Source: Clarireedia homoeocarpa (lineage: Eukaryota; Ascomycota; Leotiomycetes; Helotiales; Rutstroemiaceae). Taken from it: a DNA stretch of 16,562 nt. Below, piece by piece: positions 1-7,695 of this stretch (positions are counted from its first letter, which is position 1; every line of letters begins with the position of its first letter). The notes under the pieces are model-generated. The model was not told the origin of the DNA and searched no databases. It worked only from the letters and a program-made list of their open reading frames with translations. The stretch lies in the NCBI GenBank assembly GCA_001465935.1, contig LNKV01000212.1, positions 16,134 through 32,695 of the forward strand. The letters run 5' to 3'. Made by a program: the position numbers and the translations under genes.

Positions 1-85
1 ATACACTTAGACGCTAGCAGAATAGCTGCTAGCCGACCTACTATAGTCTTAGACTTACACAGGTCGTTAAAAGGAATAAAAAAAA
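1..85 (+). repeat. 3' terminal tail of a family B LINE or its SINE, with poly(A)
   Basis: This is the conserved tail that recurs at 340-430 (+), 6800-6895 (-), 7343-7445 (-) and 13940-14040 (-). It contains a perfect 8-bp stem (GCTAGCAG / CTGCTAGC, loop AATAG) followed by a GACCT...AGGTC pairing and an A-rich end at about 77-85. The element is cut by the window start, so its 5' part and whether it is LINE or SINE cannot be told. Identity as a retroposon 3' end rests on the terminal poly(A) and on the recurrence. Confidence 0.8.
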
Positions 86-160
86 TAAGCGAAACTAATA
101 TCTGCTCCTAAAAATATTACCTGACCAGGTCAGAAGCCTATTTATAGGCTAAAAACACGA
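86..160 (+). mobile_element. 5'-truncated 3' end of a family C LINE
   Basis: The stretch from ATAAGCGAAAC through AGGCTAAAAAC matches, in reverse complement, the last part of element C at 11640-11715 (end of ORF2 plus a very short 3' UTR). Only about 75 bp survive. It still has CpA dinucleotides, so it is less RIP-mutated than the copy at 431-980. It abuts a poly(A) tail on its left and a family B fragment on its right, as expected of nested or successive insertions. Confidence 0.7.
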
Positions 161-163
161 AAA

Positions 164-430
164 CAATATTAAGACCCTTAATATTATACAATTAGGCTAT
201 TTAGGCTTAATGTTTTCCTTAATGTTGTTTGGATCCGGAGTTTTGTTTTTTAGTTATTATTATCGTTATTATTTTATTTACTAGGGCTAGACCCTCAATG
301 TCACTTCAATAAAATAGAAAAATATGTAACTAGCTTATATACACTTAGACGCTAGCAGAATAGCTGCTAGCCGACCTACTATAGTCTTAGACTCACACAG
401 GTCGTTAAAAGGAATAAAAAAAAAAAAAAA
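164..430 (+). mobile_element. 5'-truncated 3' end of a family B LINE with poly(A) tail
   Basis: The first part (164-240) has the repeated AATATTAAG-type motifs and a GGATCCGGA-like stretch found in the family B 3' UTR fragments at 6960-7090 and 7555-7680 (opposite strand). From about 270 it continues into the tail shared by LINE B and the SINE, including CTAGGGCTAGACCCT near 283-297, the 8-bp stem at 352-372, and an A-run at 413-430. There is no coding sequence. Such short 3' pieces are typical of incomplete target-primed reverse transcription. Confidence 0.7.
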
Positions 431-980
431 TTAGTTAAAAAAAGTATTAGTACTAATCTCTATTCGATTATAACTAGCTTCAGTTATTTTAACTTTACTA
501 TTAAGTATATTAAGTCTTAAGACTAGATATTAGTATTAGAATAATATACTAAATCGAAAGCTAATTAATTAGTTAAAGAGACTAATTATTTATTAACTTA
601 TAAATTAGTTATTTAAAATAAACTTTCAATCCTATTTAATATAAAGTATATAACTACTAATACCTTTTATTAACTTAAAATAAGTTATAGATACTTTAAA
701 ACTTATTTATACTAATTAGACTTTAGTCTATTTAATAAATATATATATAGTTAAAAAGAGATTATAGAGTATTTAATATTAATATACTATTAATTTACTT
801 TAGTATAAAGAAAACTATAAGATAAACTAAATATCAACTAATTAAATCTAGAGTTTTTATTTAATATTAAACTTAGAATAGATACTAGTTTAGTTTATAT
901 AAATAAAATTAATATCTATTTTTAAAAATATTATATAACTAGGTTAGAAGTCTAATATAAGCTAAAACTAACTAAAAATA
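431..980 (+). mobile_element. Heavily RIP-mutated 3' fragment of a family C LINE (end of ORF2)
   Basis: The sequence parallels 6550-6799 of element A and then the reverse complement of 11638-11950 of element C. It covers the end of the RNase H region, the linker, the remains of the C-terminal Cys/His finger and the short 3' UTR ending in CTAAAACTAACTAAAAA near 980. It is the most AT-rich copy in the window: nearly every former CpA or TpG is TpA, and stop codons lie in all frames. No protein can be made from it. Its 5' end directly follows the poly(A) of the preceding fragment, and its 3' end adjoins the leader of element A, giving two family C copies head to tail. Confidence 0.75.
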
Positions 981-1502
981 TATATTCAAAAAAAAACTCT
1001 CGAATCGAAAAAACGCGTATGGTTATCGAAAACGATCGGATCTTTCGCTATAACAACTAATTACGGTACGGCGGTTCGAATAAAGTAATCGGCTTTGTTA
1101 TACGACCCGGTGCCACCGAGTTATCGTCGCCGACGTCGAAAAGTGAGGTTTTTACCTTACATCGCGATTTTTCACCGATATTTCAAAAAAATATAAAAAC
1201 AATTAAAAACAATTAAAAATCTATCAAAAAACATATAAAAAATACTACTTCTAGGTATATCAGCTTCTGCGGATCCGTTAAACCAAAAATCACTTCGGTA
1301 TAATACTTGGTTTCTAAATTATCGTCGCCGGCGCTAAATTACTCTATATTGTAAAAATTCACTTAAAATCAACTATCTGCTCTGGCGATATTAAGCTACG
1401 ATATTAAGTCAAAAGTATTACTTCGGGTTTAATAAAAGAATATTAAGGAATAATTGAGTTATAAGTTTACTCGACAAAGCTTTTTTAGGATCAATATACT
1501 TC
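981..1502 (+). other. Presumed 5' UTR / leader of element A
   Basis: No gene is visible here. Compared with the flanks, the stretch is rich in CpG (for example 1065-1150 and 1318-1335) and includes an A-rich part at 1185-1245. A 15-bp motif, TTATCGTCGCCGACG, at 1122 recurs with one transition at 1319, 197 bp later, and the preceding 40-50 bp are weakly similar. That could be a remnant of tandem 5' UTR promoter repeats, which some LINEs have. The position between a LINE 3' end and an ORF1-like frame makes a LINE leader the simplest reading. I recognise no promoter element. Confidence 0.5.
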
Positions 1503-3100
1503 CTAGAAAGGGAGATATTAGTACTACTTAAAATAGAAGGCCCCTTAACGCCGACTAATTAAAATACTTAGAACTTGGAAACTAACTCCTTTTTAACTAC
1601 TTTCTTAGCTGCCCTAACTGTTATTAAGTTTAGTTCTCCGGTTCTAGTTATAGATATCACTATATCGCCGACCCTACTAGCTACCTATAAATTTAACTCT
1701 CAAATTAATATATCTGGCCTTTCGGACGATCTGAGTATAGACTCTCTCTTTAGATTTACTATAAGTAAAATCCTATTTCGGTTATTTAAAAGAACTAATC
1801 TTTTCTTTTTAACTAATCGGACTAATAAAAATCCGAGAATTACTAAACCCGCTAGCGACCTTGCTAGCGCTAAAATCCTATAAGCCCGTGACTTATTAAT
1901 TAAAGTCCTATTATTAGTTAAGTTTAGGAAAAAGTAAACTGATATTTTAAACTTAATTAAAATCTTCTAGAAATATACTAAGTCTAACTAAATCAAGAAA
2001 ACTAGTTAATTATTAATAGAACAAATTAACAACTTAGAATATATAACTAGATATATCGAGACTAAGGTTACTACTAATATTAATATAGCTAAAATAATTT
2101 AAACTAAAGTTAAATCCCTTAATATTGAAAAATTAAATACTAATCTGGCTATTTCGTTTAATATTATATTTAATATTAAACTTAATATCGAGCTTAATAT
2201 TATTATTAAATCGACCTTCGCTTTAGTAACTACTACTAATACTAATAACTTATAAATTATTATCGATACTAAAAGGTTTATTAAAAAGATTAAAAAAGTA
2301 GCTAATCGATTAATTCTAATTCGGGATTAATATAAGTTTATTTCTCTACTACAACTTCGGAACTCGCTTAATAAGGCTTTTAAGTTAAAAGGTATTAAAA
2401 GATCTATTATATCAACTATTTCGATTATAATTAATAAAAAGAACTTGATTATTACTATTATAGCCTTTTATATTACTAACTTCTTAATTGAGAAACTAAT
2501 AATTTAAGAAAAGATTATTAGTTTCTAAACTATTTAAAAAAATAAACTATAGTTTAAAGTAATACTATATAGTATTCTGACTAATAACTTTAATATACTT
2601 AATAAAATAAAACTAGTTTTAAATAAATTTAAGACTTTTAATAAAAGTCTAAAGTTAAAACCTATTAGACTACTTTATTAGCTTAGCTCGGTTAATAACC
2701 GAGTGATAAAAAAGACTAACTTAGTAATAGTCTTATTTATAACTAGTAAAGAAGTAGATAAATATATATATAACTATATATATAGCTAGAATTAGCTATT
2801 AAGTCGAAAAGCTATTAGTTATAACTAGGTCTACTTAGTATATTAAATACTTAGATTTTAGATATATAATATAATATTATAAAAAAGTAGCTAAATATAG
2901 TTTATATAGTAAACTATATAATACCTCTTAATATAGTTATAGTATTTATAATAAAAAGAGTAAAAACTATTCTTACCTAATATTTAAATATACTAATTAC
3001 AGATTAGTATATAGTACTGATTTAAAGGATTACGAGGTATATAAAGTTACTAAACAGATTAGTTTATAATTAGCTCGGATATAAAGACTATATAAATAAA
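1503..3100 (+). pseudogene. Element A ORF1: gag-like protein with Cys-rich knuckles, RIP-inactivated
   Basis: ORF1 of fungal LINEs encodes an RNA-binding gag-like protein. The frame is readable from about 1503; the open stretch 1575-1883 begins at TTG, preceded by in-frame TAA (1560) and TAG (1569), so it is only part of a longer decayed frame. The middle (2335-2780) resembles the gag domain in being colinear with element C. At about 2764-2785 a TA-repeat run is 2 bp shorter than in C, so the frame shifts. From 2896 the new frame shows a C-x2-C-x3-HNT-x4-C knuckle pattern in which each expected Cys and His is Tyr, followed by a second cluster to about 3010. TGY-to-TAY and CAY-to-TAY changes fit RIP on both strands. 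The start codon is unknown; ATA codons at 1515 or 1533 may be former ATG. Confidence 0.65.
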
Positions 3101-5035
3101 TTTAAATCGAAGTAATTTTATAATTGAATCGGTATTATAATTAGTTATTAAACTTAATATCGATTTAATAATAATCCAAGAACTCTAGATTATTACCGAT
3201 ATTAGTATTAGTACTAGCAACTTCCTAAATAGTCGATTAATATCGTATATTAACTTTACTTAAATCCTGGTTTTAAATAAAGACTTCTAATTATAAACCC
3301 TTATTTATATCGCTAAAATACTAGTTACTAATATATAACTAGTAACTAATAATACTGATTCCGACTTATTAGTATTAAAGCTAAGTAAGGGGAACAATAT
3401 ACTCGAAATAGTCAATATTTATAACGAGACTAGTTAAGTCGAAAGTAAATTAACTAAAATAGTCGAAAGAAGTTTATTTCTAAAAGCTATTTCAATTAAT
3501 TCGCTTATATTAAAGGATTTTAATATATATCACTTTTAGTAAAACTCTAATTTAATTATTACTTTAAATAGAATCTAATTAGTAAATTAGATTGAAGATA
3601 ATAACTTTAATTTATTAAATAATCCTAGAACTAATATTTTCTTTAGAGGGACTAGTTAGTTAGTTATAGATTTAACTTTAACTACTTTAGAGTTAGTAAG
3701 GTATATTAATAATTAGTAAATATTAGATAATATTAGTTTAGATTATCTATTAATTTTATTTATTATAAAAAGGTAAAATTAAAGGTTAAATAACCCGCTT
3801 TAATCTTATAATATCAAGCTAGTTGATTAAAAACTATTTAAAACTAGTCTAGTTAATTTAATCGAAAATAGTTTAATTCTTAGTCAGGAACCCCTAGAGT
3901 TTACTAGAATTAACTTAAAGTTTAATATAACTAATCAAAGTTATTTAGAGTCGATTAGCTTGGAATTAACTCGACTAATCGGGCTAGCGGTTAATAAAGT
4001 AATTTTTAAAATAAAGTCGGTATTAAAAGCTAAATCTTAGTAGACTAGCGAGCTAAAATATTTAAGAAAATCGATATTATTAACTTAAAGAAAGCTAAAG
4101 CTTTTTAATTCTGAAATTTATTAAGAAGAATATTAACTAGTGTGTAATTCTTATTTTTTAGTTATTAAATATACTAAAAAGGATTATTAGAACAGTTTCT
4201 TAAAAGCTAGCGACCCGAAGATAATTTATAAAGCTTTTAACTATATTAAGCTTTATTTAGATTATAAACTACCGACTATTTCTAGCTAGACTAGTTTTAA
4301 AGAAAAAGCGATAATTTTAAAAACTACTTTTTTCCCAAAACCCCCTTTATCGACTAGTCCTAATTAGGTAAGTTATATAGTTGATAACTAGTCCGAGCTA
4401 GTAATTAGTAAGCTAAAATTAATCTATTCAATTAAAATCAAAGGAAAAACACTTAAACTCGATAGAATTACTTAGGATATTATTAATAAAGTTTACTAAG
4501 CTATTCTTAATATATTCTTCTAAGTATATAGTTTATTAATTAATTTTAATTACTACTCTATTTATTGGAAACAAGTTACTAACGCTATATTTAAAAAGCT
4601 AGCTAAACCCGACTACTTAGTTTTAAAAGTATATAAGGTTATCTCGCTTCTTAATTACTTAAACAAAATAAGTAAAAGGATATTAGCTAAGAGACTAACC
4701 TATTTAGTCGAGACTACTAGCTTATTATACAATTCCCAAATTAGTAGTAGGTTTAAAAAGTCCGCTATTAATATAATACTAATATTAGTAACTAAAATCC
4801 AAAATAATATTAAGTTTAAAATATTAATCTTATTCCTTAATATTAAGAGAGCTTTCGACTATATCTTAAAAAATTAATTATTAGTAATACTAAAGAAGCT
4901 TAGCCTCCTAATTAGTTTTATAGTTTAGGTTAGTTACTTTTTAGAGGACCGGCTATTAAGACTTAGCTTTGATAGTTATATTAAATTATTCTAGTTAATT
5001 AATATCGATATTCTCTAAAGTAGCCCGATTAACTC

Positions 5036-5408
5036 TATTTTATTTTTAATTTATATCCGCGACCTTTTCCTACTAATTAGCTATTTAGTTTAATCTTATA
5101 TAGACGATATAGTACTAGTAACTAGCTCTACTAGCTTAAAAAAGAATTATCGAATATTAGAAAGAGAAGCTAAAAAGCTTTATATACTTAGAATATTAAA
5201 TAGTATTAAATTCGATTTAGANTATTTTATTCTTAATTTATATCCGCGACCTTTTCCTACTAATTAGCTATTTAGTTTAGTTTTATATAAACAATATAGT
5301 ATTAGTAACTAGTTCTATTAGTTTAAAAAAGAATTATTAAATACTAGAAAAAAAAGCTAAAAAGCTTTATATACTTAGAATATTAAATAGTATTAAATTC
5401 GATTTAGA
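5036..5408 (+). repeat. 186-bp direct duplication around an N, inside RT of element A
   Basis: Copy 1 is 5036-5221, a single N is at 5222, and copy 2 is 5223-5408. By eye they differ at about 14 positions, all transitions, with no indel. Copy 1 keeps the YIDD catalytic site; copy 2 has YINN at 5284-5295. The 187-bp offset shifts the reading frame by one, and the downstream frame agrees with the upstream one if one copy is removed. An unmerged overlap between two contigs is the likely cause; a real tandem duplication is less likely because the N lies exactly at the joint. Confidence 0.85.
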
Positions 5409-5930
5409 TAAAACTAAGCTAATATATTTTTATACTAATTGAAAAGCGACTAATCCGGTCAATTTACTAAATAGTCAAGTAATATACCCCTTAAAAGTAG
5501 TTAAGTGACTAGGTATTTATTTTAACAAGACGCTAAAATTTAAATATTATATAATAATATATATTAGTTAAACTAAAACCGCTTTTTTATAAATTAGCCG
5601 GCTAGCTAATATCTAATACAGCTTATCCTCTTTTATAATATACTAGCTTTACTTTACTTATATTATTAGTATATCCGACTATAGATTCTCTATATAGTAG
5701 AAAAACCAAGCTAGTATTAAAAGCTAGTTATAAAATCTATAAAACCTAGTATTATATAAAATCCTAGGTATATTTAAAACTAGTTCGGTAATACTAATAG
5801 AAGTAGAAGCCGTACTAATCCCACCCTAAATACAATTAGACGTAGCGACCTATTAATACACTTTTAGAATACTAAAGTTAGCTAAAAACCACTCTAGCCA
5901 CTAATTAGTCTGGGCCCAGCTACTAGCCTT

Positions 5931-5953
5931 CGACAGCGATAGCGATAATAACC
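5931..5953 (+). repeat. GATAGC hexamer repeat in ORF2 of element A (short allele)
   Basis: GACAGCGATAGCGATAATAA codes for alternating Asp-Ser between RT and RNase H. Element C has a longer version at 12786-12811 on the other strand. The unit is six bases, so copy-number change leaves the frame intact. Confidence 0.7.
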
Positions 5954-6799
5954 TAATCCTAAAAAATACTAGACTAACCTAAATAGTCCGGATTAGATTA
6001 TCAATATACTACTTAGCTAACTTCGCTAATCTCGAAAAAATCTAGTTATTTAAATTTCCCCTCTAGGTAGCTACGATACTTTATACAATCTAAATTAGCT
6101 ATTTACTAAAAGAGGAAGAAACTAAAAGCTATAAAGATAAAGCTTTAATATTAATAGCTAATCAATTATCTTTTTATATAGACGGATCCTAGTTTAAAGA
6201 CTTTCCTAGAATAAATATAGGCTTAGCTCTTTTAAACCCCAATTAAGTTTTATTAAGAAGCTATAACTAGAATATTAGTTTAAAGTAACTAGTCTATAAT
6301 AGAGAGTTAGAGGGTATTATTTAAGCGACTAAATTAGCTAACTAATTAACGTGTCTATATTAAGAGTATATAGTTTATAATAATAACCAATTAGTATTAG
6401 CTCGCTTAATATCGCTAAACGATAATCTAGGTTAAAAACAGCTAATCCGAGTTTACAAGGTTAGTACCGAAATAGTTAAAAAAAGTATTAGTATTAAACT
6501 AGAATAGGTCTCAAGATATTATAATATCGAAGGGAATAAGCTAGTTAATAAATTAGTTAAAGAAGGTACTAGCACCGACCCTTATATAACTATAACTAGC
6601 TTCGACTACCTTAACTCTACTATCAAGTATATTAAGTCTTAAGACTAGGTATTAGTACTAGAATAATATATTAAGTCGAAAGCTAACTAATTAGCCGAAA
6701 AGACTAACTATTTATCAACCTACAAATTAGTCACCCGAACTAAACTCTCGATCCCACCCAACACGAAGCGTATAACTGCTAGCGCCTTTTATCAACTTA

Positions 6800-7090
6800 T
6801 TTTTTTTTTTTTTTTTTTTTTTAACAACCTATATAAGTCTAAGACTATAGTAGGGTCGGCTAGCGCTAACCCGCTAGCGGCTAAGTGTATATAAGGGTTT
6901 AAATATATAATATCAATAAAATAAAGTTATATTAAGGGTCAAGCCTAGTAAAGAAAATAAATAAAAAGAGTGTAAAATCGAAAGTCCGGATATAACAATA
7001 TTAAGGAAAATATTAAACTAAATAACTTAAATGAAAAATATTAAGATAATATTAAGCCTAATCAGCTAAATTTACTATAATTAAGGAAAT
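6800..7090 (-). mobile_element. 5'-truncated family B LINE 3' fragment (poly(A) seen as poly(T))
   Basis: A T-run at 6800-6822 is the poly(A) tail on the - strand. It is followed by the conserved tail (6823-6960, with the stem CTAGCG / CGCTAG) and then 3' UTR with AATATTAAGG motifs (6996-7085). There is no coding sequence. It interrupts element A just after GCGCCTTTTATCAACTTA. The missing 3' end of A is not found to the right of it within this window, so the insertion was followed by further insertions or by a deletion. Confidence 0.75.
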
Positions 7091-7100
7091 TTTTTTTTTA

Positions 7101-7342
7101 TCAAACCGATCAAATAGTCCTTGGTTTGATAACGTAGTAGTACTACGTCGGACTAGGAGCTCGTTTAGCTCCTAATACCCCACCTAGTAAAAAATTATAT
7201 ATTTTAAACCACCCTACTTAGCCGGCTCTTAGCTTAACTAAGAAGCCTTATTTTTCTTTACTAGGGCTAGACCCTTAATGTCACTTTAATAAATTGAATT
7301 CATATACTTAAAAAACTCTTACCTACACTTAGCTACTAGCGA
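7101..7342 (+). mobile_element. SINE-like element, second copy, 3' tail cut
   Basis: This is the same element as the complete copy at 13940-14254, in the opposite orientation. The head begins TCAAACCGAT and pairs with TTGGTTTGA at 7121-7129. It is followed by GTAGTACTAC (about 7136-7145) and the hairpin TAGGAGCT...AGCTCCTA (about 7155-7175). The tail CTAGGGCTAGACCCTTAATG (about 7262-7281) is shared with LINE B. It stops at CACTTAGCTACTAGCGA (7342), before the poly(A), where the poly(T) of element B begins; B probably inserted into it. No ORF and no convincing Pol III A/B boxes are seen. Confidence 0.7.
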
Positions 7343-7695
7343 TTTTTTTTTTTTTTTTTATTTTTTTTTTTTTTTTTTACGACCTATATAAGTCTGAGAC
7401 TATAGTAGGTCGGCTAGCGGCTAACCGTTAGCAGTTAGATGTATATAGAGTTAAGTATATACAATATCGAATATAGTAAAGTATATTAAGAGTCTAACTC
7501 TGTTTTAAAGGAAATAACAATAATTCGTTTAAAATTTTAAAAACTCTAACTTTCCGAGAAACAATATTAAGGAAAATATTAAACTAAACAAGTCTTAATA
7601 AAGAATATTAAAATAATATTAAGTAAAATAAGCCAATTTAGTAATAATTTAATAATATTAAGAAAATATTTAGTAACAATTTAATAGAGTATAAT
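7343..7695 (-). other. 3' UTR, structured tail and poly(A) of element B
   Basis: On the - strand, the UTR starts after the ORF2 stop near 7696. It carries several AATATTAAG/CTTAATATT motifs (7560-7680) and then the conserved tail (7379-7530) with a near-perfect stem GCTAACGG / CCGCTAGC (one A-C mismatch explainable by RIP) and GACCT...AGGTC. The poly(A) appears as two T-runs at 7343-7378 separated by one A. Its last 140 bp or so match the SINE tail. Such shared tails normally act as the RT recognition site; that role is inference. Confidence 0.7.

Larger units (their letters stand above)
981..6799 (+). mobile_element. Element A: RIP-inactivated Tad1-like LINE, 3' truncated
   Basis: The order is leader (981-1502), ORF1 (about 1503-3100), ORF2 (about 3120-6799). 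It is the same family as element C: 2340-6799 aligns by eye with the reverse complement of 11950-16562, leaving aside the SINE in C and the duplication at 5222 in A. The 3' end of ORF2, the finger and the 3' UTR are missing, because at 6800 a poly(T) begins the oppositely oriented family B fragment. The 5' limit is set only by where the preceding family C 3' end stops, so it is approximate. The element cannot be active. Confidence 0.8.
3120..6799 (+). pseudogene. Element A ORF2: EEP endonuclease / RT / RNase H polyprotein, RIP-inactivated, 3' truncated
   Basis: The full-length protein nicks the target DNA and copies the element RNA into it. The EEP part runs from about 3126 (IIQEL at about 3168-3182; DFNIYH at 3516-3533, usual form DFNxHH). 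The linker is at about 4090-4260. RT motifs are NIKRAFDY at about 4839-4862 (usual form DVKGAFD), SSPINSILFLIYIRD at about 5019-5063, and the catalytic YIDD at 5097-5108. RNase H has FYIDGS at 6175-6190, then RELEGI. Two of its acidic sites are now Asn (YNNNQ, LVNKL). Stops are mostly TAA/TAG where related copies have Gln or Trp. The frame is continuous from 3126 to 5221. It resumes one position shifted after a 186-bp duplication, and would be continuous without it. The finger and stop are lost at 6800. Confidence 0.85.

Noticed and set aside
420..980. Mitochondrial DNA or AT-rich centromere-type satellite
   Set aside because: Although extremely AT-rich, it aligns along its length with the 3' end of family C LINEs; composition is explained by RIP.
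1575..1883. Open frame of 102 codons as an independent gene
   Set aside because: It begins at TTG, not ATG. The same frame is readable upstream across two stops and downstream into gag-like sequence of element A, so it is a surviving stretch of ORF1.
5223..5408. Second functional RT catalytic module
   Set aside because: It is the duplicate of 5036-5221 beyond an N, with YINN in place of YIDD and a frame break; most likely an assembly overlap.
7101..7180. tRNA gene or tRNA-derived head in the SINE
   Set aside because: GGTTTGATAAC resembles a B box only loosely and there is no room or match for an A box before it; no cloverleaf could be drawn.
6800..7445. LTR retrotransposon ends, or terminal inverted repeats of a DNA transposon
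   Set aside because: The repeated ends have poly(A), are found on one end only, and are attached to 5'-truncated fragments or to LINE ORF2. No tRNA primer site, protease, integrase or transposase is visible.
7560..7680. CRISPR-like array from recurring AATATTAAG motifs
   Set aside because: The motifs are short and unevenly spaced, occur in the 3' UTR of a eukaryotic retrotransposon, and have no uniform spacers or cas genes.
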